Shown here: positions 48,601-56,706 of the stretch, piece by piece
Numbering within the stretch: the stretch's first letter is position 1
Layout: each line of letters opens with the position of its first letter
DNA from: an uncultured Eubacteriales bacterium
GTDB taxonomy: Bacteria; Bacillota; Clostridia; Christensenellales; Borkfalkiaceae
Direction: 5' to 3'
Assembly: GCA_900543915.1 (NCBI GenBank)
Contig: UQTB01000011.1
Coordinates: 1 to 57,887 of the forward strand
Length of the DNA: 57,887 bases
Translations under genes and position numbers: made by a program
Notes under the pieces: generated by a model
Databases searched by the model: none
What the model was told of the DNA's origin: nothing
The model's input: only the letters and a program-made list of their open reading frames with translations

Positions 48601-50872
48601 CATCAAAAAGGACTACGGCGAAGGCGACGCCCGCGTACAGGCGCTCAAAGGCGTTACCCTGCATTTCCGCAAGTCCGAATTCGTATCCGTGCTGGGCGCT
48701 TCCGGCTGCGGAAAGACGACGCTTCTCAACATCATCGGCGGGCTGGATCAGTACACTTCCGGCGACCTCGTGATCTCGGGAAAATCGACCAAGGAGTATA
48801 AGGACCGCGACTGGGACGCGTACCGGAACGCCTCGATCGGCTTTGTCTTTCAGAGCTACAACCTGATTCATCATCAGACCGTTCTCGCCAACGTGGAACT
48901 CGCGCTGACGCTCTCCGGCGTATCCCGCCAGGAGAGAAGGGAACGCGCGATCGCAGCGCTCAAAGAGGTGGGGCTGGAATCGCAGATTCACAAGCTCCCC
49001 AACCAGCTTTCGGGCGGGCAGATGCAGCGCGTCGCCATCGCGCGCGCCCTCGTCAACGATCCGGAGATCATTCTCGCGGACGAACCGACGGGAGCTTTGG
49101 ATACGGCGACCAGCGTGCAGATCATGGATATTCTGAAGGAGATCGCCAAGGACCGCCTGATCATCATGGTCACGCACAACCCGCAGATTGCGGAAACGTA
49201 TTCCACCCGCATTATCCGGCTGGTGGACGGCGAGGTGGTGGACGATACCAATCCCTTCGACGGGAGCGTTCTGCCCGCCGAAACGGAAAGTATGCCCGCC
49301 GAGGCGGAACAGAGCCCCGCGCCGGAAACGGGTAAGAAGCGGGAAAAGGGCGGGAAAACTTCCATGTCCTATCTGACCGCGCTCTCCCTGAGCCTGAAAA
49401 ACCTGTTCACCAAAAAGACGCGGACGTTTCTGACTGCCTTTGCGGGGAGCATCGGGATCATCGGCATCGCGCTCGTTCTCGCCATTTCCAGCGGGCTTAA
49501 TATGTACATAGAGAAGCTCCAGAGAGATACGCTCTCTTCCTATCCGCTGACGATTTCCGCAGAGGGACAGGATATGATGTCGATGATGCAGCAGATGATG
49601 GAGCTGCAGACGAGCGAGGCGTACGAGGAATACCCGGAAGGAACCAAGATTTTCGTCAACAACCTGATCGAAAAGATGATGGAGCAGTCGAAAATCACCA
49701 ACGATATCGCGCATGCGCGCCAATTCCTCGCGGAAAACGTGGATGAAAGCCTCTATTACGCCGTGCAGGAGCGTTACGACGTCGAGCTCAACGCGTATCT
49801 GAAAACCCCCGCCATTGACGATCCCCGCGTCACCATGCTTTATCCGGACGGGAAAGTGCCGTTTGAAGATCTCTCGAAAATCTTTTCAAGCGAGGACACG
49901 GGAAGCGGGAGCAGTTCGGTGGACTTTTCCGCATTCTGGCAGGAAGTCGTGGATTCGGAGGAGCTTTTGTCTTCGCAGTACGATGTGCTCACCGGGATGT
50001 GGCCGGAAAAGGAAAACGAGATCGTCCTTTTGGTGGATCAGTACAACCGCATCAACGACATTGCGCTGTATATGTTCGGATACTTTGAAGACAAAGAATA
50101 CGACTTCTCTGATTTTATGGGTAAGAAATTTACCTATACGTCAAAGGAGAGCGAGAAAGTAACGCTCGAACTGGAAGTCGTCGGCATCGTCCGCGTCAAC
50201 CAGGGGACGTCGGTAGGGGCGCTCTCTTCCTCGACGGTTATCGGCTATTCCCGCGCGTTTACGCAGTATTTTCTGGAAGCGGAGGGGAGAGCGGACGAAC
50301 TGCCCGTTACCCTCGCCATCTATCCGCGGGATTTCGATACCAAAGAAGAGATCAAGAACATCATTAAAGAATACAACGCAACGCTGACGGAGGAGACCAA
50401 GGAAAATAAAATCACCGTCACCGACCTGATGCAGATTATGGTCAGCATGGTGAATACCTTTATCGACAGCGTTTCGTACGTGCTGATCGCCTTTACCGCG
50501 GTTTCGCTGGTGGTTTCCTCCATCATGATCGGCATCATCACTTATATTTCGGTGCTGGAACGCACGAAGGAGATCGGCGTGCTGCGCGCGCTGGGCGCCC
50601 GCAAGAAGGATATTTCCCGCGTGTTCAACGCGGAGACGCTGGTCATCGGCTTTATCGCGGGGCTTCTCGGCGTGGTGGTCACGTATCTTCTGACCATTCC
50701 CATCAACGCGATTCTGTTCTCATTGACGGAAATTGCCGGGCTCGCGCAGCTGGTATTCTGGCACGCGGCGGTGCTGGTGGCGATCAGCTGTCTGCTGACG
50801 CTCGTCGCCGGATTGATTCCCTCGCGAATCGCCGCGAAAAAGGACCCCGTGGTCGCGCTGCGCACGGAATAA
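48584..50872 (+). CDS. ABC transporter with fused ATPase and MacB-type permease
   Basis: A 762-residue single-chain transporter. The start at ATG 48584 follows AAGGAGG (48574-48580), inside the marR gene. ATPase (1-225): Walker A LGASGCGKTT, Q-loop GFVFQSYNLI, signature LSGGQMQR, Walker B IILADEPTGALDT, His switch MVTHN. A Pro/Glu-rich linker (about 230-260) leads to the permease: first span about 275-300 (TAFAGSIGIIGIALVLAISSG), a large external domain (about 300-620), and three spans at the end (VSYVLIAFTAVSLVVSSIM, TLVIGFIAGLLGVVVTYLL, AAVLVAISCLLTLVAGLI). MacB-family proteins export peptides, toxins or drugs or sense lantibiotics; substrate unknown. Under MarR control. Confidence 0.93.
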   Translation: MLSLYNIKKDYGEGDARVQALKGVTLHFRKSEFVSVLGASGCGKTTLLNIIGGLDQYTSGDLVISGKSTKEYKDRDWDAYRNASIGFVFQSYNLIHHQTVLANVELALTLSGVSRQERRERAIAALKEVGLESQIHKLPNQLSGGQMQRVAIARALVNDPEIILADEPTGALDTATSVQIMDILKEIAKDRLIIMVTHNPQIAETYSTRIIRLVDGEVVDDTNPFDGSVLPAETESMPAEAEQSPAPETGKKREKGGKTSMSYLTALSLSLKNLFTKKTRTFLTAFAGSIGIIGIALVLAISSGLNMYIEKLQRDTLSSYPLTISAEGQDMMSMMQQMMELQTSEAYEEYPEGTKIFVNNLIEKMMEQSKITNDIAHARQFLAENVDESLYYAVQERYDVELNAYLKTPAIDDPRVTMLYPDGKVPFEDLSKIFSSEDTGSGSSSVDFSAFWQEVVDSEELLSSQYDVLTGMWPEKENEIVLLVDQYNRINDIALYMFGYFEDKEYDFSDFMGKKFTYTSKESEKVTLELEVVGIVRVNQGTSVGALSSSTVIGYSRAFTQYFLEAEGRADELPVTLAIYPRDFDTKEEIKNIIKEYNATLTEETKENKITVTDLMQIMVSMVNTFIDSVSYVLIAFTAVSLVVSSIMIGIITYISVLERTKEIGVLRALGARKKDISRVFNAETLVIGFIAGLLGVVVTYLLTIPINAILFSLTEIAGLAQLVFWHAAVLVAISCLLTLVAGLIPSRIAAKKDPVVALRTE

Positions 50873-50900
50873 TCAGAGGGGCTTTAACGGAAGAAAGGTG

Positions 50901-50930
50901 AAAATCCGGCGGTTCTGCCGGATTTTTTCA
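50901..50930 (+). terminator. terminator of the marR2-ABC operon
   Basis: Stem AAAATCCGGC / GCCGGATTTT with a 6-nt loop and T6. The rest of the gap to 51067 shows no gene. Confidence 0.85.
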
Positions 50931-51067
50931 TGCCGCGGCGGGCTTTTTGATTGGAAGGAGAGCGGGGCGCCGTTCCGGGCTTATCCGGACAGAGCGGGAA
51001 TCCCGGTCTTTGCGTTTACAGGGGCTTGCAGGCCCGCCGCAAAGGCGGGAAAACAGCGAAAAATAAC

Positions 51068-51096
51068 TTGCATTTTTCAGAAAGGTATCGTATAAT
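51068..51096 (+). promoter_or_regulatory. promoter of the collagen-like/LRR lipoprotein gene
   Basis: TTGCAT (51068-51073), 17-nt spacer, TATAAT (51091-51096). Confidence 0.78.
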
Positions 51097-51099
51097 AAA

Positions 51100-51147
51100 A
51101 AAAAGGCTAGCCTTTTTGTCGCTTTGTTAACCGATAACAAAGCGACA
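51100..51147 (+). promoter_or_regulatory. leader element, copy 4
   Basis: Exact 18-bp palindrome AAAAAGGCTAGCCTTTTT (51100-51117), sharing its last base with a 12-bp stem (51117-51128 with 51136-51147, loop AACCGAT). Here the palindrome begins only three bases after the -10 box, so the transcript would start within its first arm. AAGGAGG and the GTG start follow. Confidence 0.7.
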
Positions 51148-51176
51148 GACGAATTAAAGGAAGGAGGAAACAGATT

Positions 51177-53741
51177 GTGAAGAGAAAGGTGTTGGCGGTG
51201 CTGTTGGGCGCGCTGTTCGCGCTGAGCCTTGCCGGGGTCGCGGCGTGCGGAGAGAGCGAAGCGGGAAAATCCGCCTACGAAATCGCGGTGGAACATGGAT
51301 TTGAAGGAACGGAAGCGGAATGGCTGGAAAGTTTGAAGGGAAAAGACGGCGCTGACGGCGCGCCCGGAAAAGACGGAGAGGACGGGACGGACGGAGCGCC
51401 GGGGGCGGACGGGCTCTCGGTGACGGAGGCGCTGATCAACAGCAAAGGGGAGCTGATGATTGTATTTTCAAACGGAAAGACGGTAAATCTCGGCGTGGTA
51501 ACGGGGACGGACGGCACGCAGGGCGAGAAAGGAGACCCCGGACAGGACGGGGAAGACGGACTCTCCGCCTATGAAATCTATCGGAAGTATCACCCAAGCT
51601 ATACAGGGACGGAAGCAGAGTGGCTGGAGAGCCTGAAAGGCGAGGACGGCGCCGACGGCAAACCGGGCGAGAAAGGAGACCCCGGACAGGACGGGGAAGA
51701 CGGACTCTCCGCTTATGAAATCTATCGGAAGTATCACCCGGACTATACGGGTACGGAAGCAGAGTGGCTGGAAAGCCTGAAAGGCGAGGACGGCGCCGAC
51801 GGCAAACCGGGCGAGAAGGGAGACCCCGGACAGGATGGGGAAGACGGACTCTCCGCTTATGAAATCTATAAGAAATACTACGAGTATGCGGGCACGGAAA
51901 AGGAGTGGCTGGACGACCTGATCAACGGCAGACTGGGAACGGGAAGCCCCGTTCAGCCGTCCGGGCAGTTTGAATTTACATTGGCAAGGGATGGCACCTA
52001 TTACATATTGAGCGGAATCGGCACGGTGACGGATGAGGATATCGTGATACCGTCTACCTATAACGGCCTTCCGGTTATGGAGATCGGCAATTCCGCATTT
52101 AGCGAATATCAGTTTATTCGTTCCGTCGTAATTCCCGAGGGAGTGACTAGAATTTGGGATGGATTTAGCGGGTGCACGAAATTGGAAGCAGTAACTTTAC
52201 CGACAACTTTGGAACTGATCGGACCAAATGCATTTGCAAACTGCAGTTCCTTAGCATCGATTGAAATACCGGAAGGCGTGACTGAGATTCATCAAAATGC
52301 ATTTAGCGGGTGCACGAAATTGGAAACAGTAACTTTACCGACAACTTTGGAACTGATCGGATCAAGTGCATTTTCAAACTGCAGTTCCTTAGCATCGATT
52401 GAAATACCGGAAGGCGTGACCGAGATTGGGGGAAGTGTATTCGCCTACTCCGCTTTGACGGAAGTCTCTCTTCCGGAAGGCTGGACAGATCCTGGCTTTC
52501 AAACATTTATGAATTGTATTTCCTTGAAAAAAATAAATTTCCCCTCGACATTGACGCGGATCAGTTGGCAGGCTTTTATGGGGTGTATCTCTTTGGAGGA
52601 AATTGAGATTCCGGAAGGTGTCACGGTGATTGCTACCTTCGCATTTTGGGGTTGTACCAGTTTAAAAAGAGTAACGCTTCCTTCTACATTGAGTGAGCTG
52701 GCAGAGAATGCGTTCGAGGGATGCGACGAAGGGATCTATGAAAAGGAAAACGGCCTAACGTACCTTTCCATATGGCTGATGAAAGGGGATCAGTCGGTGG
52801 TCAACGCCGTCGTCCGGGAGGGAACGTGTGGAATTATCAACCGAGCATTTTATGAATGCGGAAATTTAAAAACAGTGACCTTACCGCAGTCACTGCGCTC
52901 AATCGGATCCTCCACATTTTTCGGGTGTTCGCAGCTGACGGAAATTGTTATTCCGGAAGGTGTGACTGAAATACCTGATAGTGCATTTAACGGATGTACC
53001 AAATTGGAAACAGTAACTTTGCCGACATCTTTAAAACAGATTGGAGCAAATGCATTTTTTGGTTGCAGTTCTTTGATTTCAATCGAGATACCGGAAGGCG
53101 TGACTGAAATACTTGATAGTGCTTTTAATGGATGTACCAAATTGGAAACGGTAACACTGCCGACAACTGTAAAACGGATTGGATTCAGGGCATTTTCCGA
53201 TTGCAGCTCCTTAATTTCAATTGAAATACCGGAAGGCGTGACCGAAATACCTGATAGTGCATTTAACAGATGCACCAAATTGGAAACGGTAACACTGCCG
53301 ACAACTTTGGAACTGATCGGACCAAGTGCATTTTTCGGTTGCAGTTCCTTGATTTCAATTGAAATACCGGAAGGCGTGATCGAAATACCTGATAGTGCAT
53401 TTAACGGATGTACCAAATTGGAAACAGTAACACTGCCGACGTCTTTAAAACGGATTGGAGTACAGGCATTTTTCGACTGCAGCTCCTTGATTACTATTGA
53501 AATTCCGGAAGGTGTAACCGAGATCGGGGAACAGGCTTTTGATCATTGTTTTAATATAAAAAAGGTTGTTTTCCTGTCTTCTGTTCCGCCCGCAATCGGA
53601 AGCCACTTATTCCCATATAAGTGGGGGGATACGGAGTTTACCGTGTATGTGCCGCGGGGCAGCTTAGAAGCGTATCGCTCCGTCAATGACGATTATTGGC
53701 AGTCTTTAGTAAAATTAGATAAAATTAAGGAAATGGAGTAA
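51177..53741 (+). CDS. lipoprotein with collagen-like repeats and BspA-type leucine-rich repeats
   Basis: An 854-residue exported protein; start GTG 51177, seven bases after AAGGAGG. Lipoprotein signal with lipobox GVAAC (about residues 19-23). Residues about 50-250: collagen-like Gly-X-Y runs (GKDGADGAPGKDGEDGTDG; GEKGDPGQDGEDG) alternating with a 26-residue unit (SAYEIYRKYHP, then TGTEAEWLESLKG). From about 280 to 820 there are about 20 copies of a 23-residue TpLRR/BspA unit (IEIPEGVTEIPDSAFNGC; VTLPTTLELIGPSAFFGC). BspA-type repeats serve adhesion or protein binding on the surface. It has the same type of leader as the pilin-like genes. Confidence 0.9.
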   Translation: MKRKVLAVLLGALFALSLAGVAACGESEAGKSAYEIAVEHGFEGTEAEWLESLKGKDGADGAPGKDGEDGTDGAPGADGLSVTEALINSKGELMIVFSNGKTVNLGVVTGTDGTQGEKGDPGQDGEDGLSAYEIYRKYHPSYTGTEAEWLESLKGEDGADGKPGEKGDPGQDGEDGLSAYEIYRKYHPDYTGTEAEWLESLKGEDGADGKPGEKGDPGQDGEDGLSAYEIYKKYYEYAGTEKEWLDDLINGRLGTGSPVQPSGQFEFTLARDGTYYILSGIGTVTDEDIVIPSTYNGLPVMEIGNSAFSEYQFIRSVVIPEGVTRIWDGFSGCTKLEAVTLPTTLELIGPNAFANCSSLASIEIPEGVTEIHQNAFSGCTKLETVTLPTTLELIGSSAFSNCSSLASIEIPEGVTEIGGSVFAYSALTEVSLPEGWTDPGFQTFMNCISLKKINFPSTLTRISWQAFMGCISLEEIEIPEGVTVIATFAFWGCTSLKRVTLPSTLSELAENAFEGCDEGIYEKENGLTYLSIWLMKGDQSVVNAVVREGTCGIINRAFYECGNLKTVTLPQSLRSIGSSTFFGCSQLTEIVIPEGVTEIPDSAFNGCTKLETVTLPTSLKQIGANAFFGCSSLISIEIPEGVTEILDSAFNGCTKLETVTLPTTVKRIGFRAFSDCSSLISIEIPEGVTEIPDSAFNRCTKLETVTLPTTLELIGPSAFFGCSSLISIEIPEGVIEIPDSAFNGCTKLETVTLPTSLKRIGVQAFFDCSSLITIEIPEGVTEIGEQAFDHCFNIKKVVFLSSVPPAIGSHLFPYKWGDTEFTVYVPRGSLEAYRSVNDDYWQSLVKLDKIKEME
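51521..51900 (+). repeat. 144-bp tandem repeat in the collagen-like region
   Basis: Units begin near 51521, 51665 and 51809, spaced exactly 144 bp (48 codons), nearly identical. The third unit diverges near its end. Recent duplication or slippage is likely, so copy number may differ between strains. Confidence 0.85.
52200..53540 (+). repeat. 138-bp repeats in the leucine-rich-repeat region
   Basis: The DNA repeats with a period of 138 bp (46 codons, two 23-residue units), for example TTGAAATACCGGAAGGCGTG at 52261 and 52399, with several more near-identical copies from about 53080 to 53460. GC is lower than in the flanking genes. Confidence 0.8.
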
Positions 53742-53760
53742 AAACAGATCAGTCATATTA

Positions 53761-53800
53761 ACCGGAGGCGCGGGCATTTGCCCGCGCCTCCGGTTGTTTT
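53761..53800 (+). terminator. terminator of the lipoprotein gene
   Basis: Stem ACCGGAGGCGCGGG / CCCGCGCCTCCGGT with loop CATTTG, then TGTTTT. Confidence 0.88.
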
Positions 53801-54220
53801 CGCTCGCTCTCGAAAAATCTGACGGAAAAACCGGGAACATATCACAAAATCTTCGGCAAATCAGTTCGCTCAAACAAAAAAACCTGTTTTTTAACCGCCT
53901 CCCGCCTCCCGCCGGGGTGCCCTTTTTAATTTTTTTCCGCCCGTTACAAAAGGATGAAAATATTGCGGTGAACACTCTCGCCGCAAAAATCAGCGGGCAA
54001 ACGGGAAAGAGAAAAAAAGGGGATATTTTTCCCGTACGGGGATTCTGCCCCGCGAGATAAAATGCCGTTATCCCGCCATGCGCTTTTCTTCCTTTCTTTG
54101 TGCGGCGCGTAATTGTAAAAATCCCCGTTTTAATTGAAAAGGTTGTCCCCAAAATATTTACAAAATGTATAATTATAGGGAAAATGTTGAAAGAAAAGAG
54201 TGCAAAACAGATAAAAGAGA
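53801..54220. other. intergenic region without a recognisable gene
   Basis: Open frames here lack ribosome sites and family features. A possible weak promoter (TTGTCC 54143, TATAAT 54168, 19-nt spacer) would give only a short RNA running into the hairpin at 54221. I cannot support more. Confidence 0.4.
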
Positions 54221-54251
54221 CGCCCCGGCACCATTGATTTGTGCCGGGGCG
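54221..54251 (-). terminator. terminator of the two-component operon
   Basis: Stem CGCCCCGGCAC / GTGCCGGGGCG with a 9-nt loop; on the minus strand TCTCTTTT follows. Confidence 0.8.
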
Positions 54252-54264
54252 CAGGGGATTTTCC

Positions 54265-55455
54265 CTATAAAATCATGATAAATTTGGTATATTCGCCCGT
54301 CTTTAACTGAACGGACAGCTTCCATTTGTTCTTATCCGCCATTGCTTTTAAGATCGCCAGCCCCAGGCCGCTGCCGCCTGTCTGGGAGTTGCGCGAGCTG
54401 TCTTTGCGGTAGAAGCGCTCAAAGATGTGATTTTTGTCCTTTTCGTCCATCGTACAGCCGGTGTTGTATACCGCGAGCACGGGGCGGTTGTTTTCGGTTT
54501 TCAGGGAGACGCGCACTTCGCCGCCGTCGGAGGCGTATTTCAGGGCGTTGTCGACTAAGATGGTGACGGCTTTTTTCAGACAGCCCTCGTCCCCGTGGTA
54601 AGTGATGCCCGGCTCGATGTTGGTATCCAGAAGTTTATGCTTTTCAAATGCCACGCAGTCGAAGGGCAGAACGCTGTTTAATACGGCGGAGGAGAGGTTG
54701 AAATCGGACATCACCAGGGGGGCGTCCTCCTGCAGCTTGGCGAGATTCAGCATTTCGCCGACCATCGCGTTCATGCGCGCGGTCTGCTGGCGGATATTGG
54801 AGAGCCACTGCACTTCGCCGTAATCGTTTTGCAGGATATCCGTGTTGGCGGAAATGATGGTGAGGGGAGTTTTCAGTTCGTGGCTGGCGTCCGAGATGAA
54901 CTGCTGCTGCTTTTTGAGCGCTTCGTCGATGGGCTTGACGATCCAGTAGGAGAGGAAATAGACGATGACGAACAGAACGGCGAGCGCGATGAGGCTGCAG
55001 AGCACCGTGCTCAAAATCACCTGGTCGGTGAGCGCCTGCGCGGGAGAGCCGTCTATTACGCAGATCAGAAAGCCGTCTTCCACAAAATTGATGCGATAGA
55101 AGTAATCTTCGTATTCCCCCCAGCTTTCCGTGCCGTGCGCGGGCGGATTTTCCAGATAGACCGAAAAATTCTCCCGCTCGTAGATGAAGCGGAAGATATT
55201 TTCGATTTCGTCCGTAGTAAAGAGATTCCCCGCGTTGGCGTCCACCACGAAGGTGCCCGACCACGAACAGCCCAGCACGAAACGGCGGTAACCGTTGAAT
55301 TTCGCCGTCGTGTCGAAGGGGTTGAGCATATTTTTGATCTTTTCTTTCTGCGTGGTCTCCGCGGTCAGGATAATCGCCGCGCCCATGCAGAAAAAGACGA
55401 TCAGCAAAATTCCCATGATGACGGCGACAAACTGCCGCCGCGCCCTGTTAACCAT
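54265..55455 (-). CDS. sensor histidine kinase (CiaH-like position)
   Basis: A 396-residue membrane kinase. First span about 10-32 (FVAVIMGILLIVFFCMGAAI), an external sensor domain of about 110 residues (33-145, with YRRFVLGCSWSGTFVVD), second span about 148-172 (LSTVLCSLIALAVLFVIVYFL). HisKA: QQFISDASHELKTPLTIISANTDIL with the phospho-His in SHELKTP. HATPase: VDNALKYA (N box), NTGCTMDEKDKNHIFERFYR (G1/F) and GGSGLGLAILKAM (G2). No HAMP domain is evident. It overlaps the response regulator gene by 8 bases. The signal is unknown. Confidence 0.93.
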   Translation of the reverse strand: MVNRARRQFVAVIMGILLIVFFCMGAAIILTAETTQKEKIKNMLNPFDTTAKFNGYRRFVLGCSWSGTFVVDANAGNLFTTDEIENIFRFIYERENFSVYLENPPAHGTESWGEYEDYFYRINFVEDGFLICVIDGSPAQALTDQVILSTVLCSLIALAVLFVIVYFLSYWIVKPIDEALKKQQQFISDASHELKTPLTIISANTDILQNDYGEVQWLSNIRQQTARMNAMVGEMLNLAKLQEDAPLVMSDFNLSSAVLNSVLPFDCVAFEKHKLLDTNIEPGITYHGDEGCLKKAVTILVDNALKYASDGGEVRVSLKTENNRPVLAVYNTGCTMDEKDKNHIFERFYRKDSSRNSQTGGSGLGLAILKAMADKNKWKLSVQLKTGEYTKFIMIL

Positions 55456-56125
55456 CCTTTTTCTCCAGTTTGTATCCGATGCCGCGCAGGGATTTTATGG
55501 TGACGGTGCTGCCGATCGCGCTGATCTTCTTGCGCAGAAAGGAGACGTAAACTTCTATGGTGTTGTATTCCGCTTCCGAATCGAATCCCCAGATCTTTTC
55601 CACGAACTTCTCCTTGGGGAGCGTTTTCCCGGCGTCTTTCAGCAGCATTTCGATGATCTGATATTCCTTGGCGGAAAGCTGTATTTTATTCCCGCCCGAA
55701 CAGAGCTCGTGCGCGTTCTTATCCAGACTGAGATCGTCGAACACCAGCTCGTCTCCCATAAATTCGCCCTTGCGGCGGGAGATCGCGTTGATGCGGGCGA
55801 GCAGTTCGCTGGAATCGAAGGGCTTGGTAAGATAGTCGTCCGCCCCTACGTTCAGCCCCAGCACCTTGTCGCCGATCTCCGATTTTGCGGAGAGCATCAG
55901 CACGGGAGTGGAGATCTTTTCCCTGCGGATGGTCTTCAGGAGGGTGATTCCGTCCATTTTCGGCATCATGATGTCGAGGATGATGACGTCGTAGAGATTC
56001 GTCATGGCGTAGTGGTAACCGTCCTCCCCGTCGTAAACCGCTTCCGCTTCGTATTTATGCTGTTTTAAAATCTGTACGATGGCGTCGGCGAGCTGCACTT
56101 CGTCATCGACAACTAAAATTTTCAT
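55448..56125 (-). CDS. OmpR/CiaR-like response regulator
   Basis: A 225-residue regulator; ATG 56125 begins the conserved MKILVVDDE; the frame is open further upstream, but GAGG lies at the right place for this start. Receiver: VVDDEVQ (acidic pair), ILDIMMP (phospho-Asp at about 51), LSAKSEIGDK, and TKPF (Lys). C-terminal winged helix: SAKEYQIIEMLLKD, then KIWGFDSEAEYNTIEVYVSFLRKKI and SLRGIGYKL. The stretch WGFDSEAEYNTIEVYVSFLRKK is close by eye to streptococcal CiaR when read in parts. Its promoter carries TTTAAG-N5-TTCAAG, almost the CiaR recognition direct repeat, so it is probably autoregulated. Confidence 0.93.
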   Translation of the reverse strand: MKILVVDDEVQLADAIVQILKQHKYEAEAVYDGEDGYHYAMTNLYDVIILDIMMPKMDGITLLKTIRREKISTPVLMLSAKSEIGDKVLGLNVGADDYLTKPFDSSELLARINAISRRKGEFMGDELVFDDLSLDKNAHELCSGGNKIQLSAKEYQIIEMLLKDAGKTLPKEKFVEKIWGFDSEAEYNTIEVYVSFLRKKISAIGSTVTIKSLRGIGYKLEKKDG

Positions 56126-56156
56126 AAAAGCCCTCGCTTTCCGGTTGTTCAAGAGC

Positions 56157-56189
56157 ATTATACCACAAATCACTTGAAGAAAACTTAAA
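56157..56189 (-). promoter_or_regulatory. response-regulator promoter with TTTAAG-N5-TTCAAG operator
   Basis: Minus strand, 5' to 3': TTTAAG (56184-56189), N5, TTCAAG (56173-56178), N10, TATAAT (56157-56162). The spacing is identical to that of the two small-RNA promoters. Confidence 0.82.
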
Positions 56190-56223
56190 AAAATGCAAAA
56201 AAAACCGACGCAGAAGCAGCAAT

Positions 56224-56256
56224 TTCAAGATATTTTCAAGTTTGATCGGTTAAACT
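56224..56256 (+). promoter_or_regulatory. promoter of small RNA 1 with the TTCAAG-N5-TTCAAG operator
   Basis: TTCAAG (56224-56229), N5, TTCAAG (56235-56240), N10, TAAACT (56251-56256). No good -35 box, as expected for activation by a regulator bound at the direct repeat. Confidence 0.8.
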
Positions 56257-56262
56257 GTAAGC

Positions 56263-56355
56263 GTAAACAATAAAGACAGCTTTTGTTTTCATTGTCTATA
56301 CTCTCTCCCTAAAAAATACACAAGGAAAAATACGCGTTTCGGCGCGTATTTTTTC
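56263..56355 (+). ncRNA. putative regulator-controlled small RNA 1
   Basis: About 92 nt from the predicted start to the terminator. Layout: a 5' hairpin closed by ACAAT (56267) and ATTGT (56291), an open C-rich segment CTATACTCTCTCCCTAAAA (56296-56314), and a terminator hairpin AAAAATACGCG / CGCGTATTTTT (56326-56353) with a T-run. There is no convincing open reading frame or ribosome site. The C-rich segment could pair with G-rich Shine-Dalgarno sites. It has the same operator-promoter as the response regulator gene. Confidence 0.7.
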
Positions 56356-56481
56356 TTTCCCGCCGGATGAGAGGGGAAGATCCGGAAGGGCGAAAAAGCA
56401 GGCTTCGGCGGAGAAAAGGTTTGCGGCTGTATATTTACGGGCTTGTAAAATAAATTAAAAAATTACAAAAAGAGGGAAAAC

Positions 56482-56514
56482 TTCAAGGCGCTTTCAAGGT
56501 TCGCCGGTTATAAT
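56482..56514 (+). promoter_or_regulatory. promoter of small RNA 2 with the TTCAAG-N5-TTCAAG operator
   Basis: TTCAAG (56482-56487), N5, TTCAAG (56493-56498), N10, TATAAT (56509-56514). Confidence 0.82.
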
Positions 56515-56520
56515 AAGGGC

Positions 56521-56632
56521 GTAAAACGGATACGGAAACTGTTTTTCCTCCGTTTTGCATCAGGATCACCTATACTCTCTCCCTAAAATATATGGAAAAA
56601 GGGCATTGCTCACCGCGATGTCCTTTTTCCAT
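56521..56632 (+). ncRNA. putative regulator-controlled small RNA 2
   Basis: About 110 nt. Layout matches small RNA 1: a 5' hairpin AAAACGGA (56523-56530) with TCCGTTTT (56549-56556), the identical 19-nt segment CTATACTCTCTCCCTAAAA (56570-56588) in an open region, then a 12-bp terminator-like hairpin (56594-56605 with 56619-56630, one G-T pair). Outside the 19-nt segment the two RNAs differ, so the C-rich stretch is probably what selection keeps. Confidence 0.7.
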
Positions 56633-56640
56633 TCCAAAAA

Positions 56641-56690
56641 TATTCCGTTTTGGAATATTTTAACTTTATTATTCTGTTTTGGAATATAAT
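56641..56690 (+). promoter_or_regulatory. twin palindromic operators and -10 box of the XRE gene
   Basis: Two near-identical 17-bp sites, TATTCCGTTTTGGAATA (56641-56657) and TATTCTGTTTTGGAATA (56670-56686), each an inverted repeat with a 5-bp centre, 29 bp apart. The second overlaps TATAAT (56685-56690). Good candidates for binding by the XRE protein encoded next. Confidence 0.7.
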
Positions 56691-56706
56691 AAAAAAGAGG
56701 AGTTCT

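Noticed and set aside
26895..51147. The palindrome-hairpin leaders as terminators
   Set aside because: They lie between promoter and ribosome site, and no consistent T-run follows the second hairpin.
51521..53540. A CRISPR array or mobile repeat
   Set aside because: The repeats are in frame, encode collagen-like and LRR units, and have no spacers.
53794..54060. An 88-codon open frame downstream of the LRR lipoprotein
   Set aside because: It begins inside the terminator and has neither ribosome site nor recognisable protein features.
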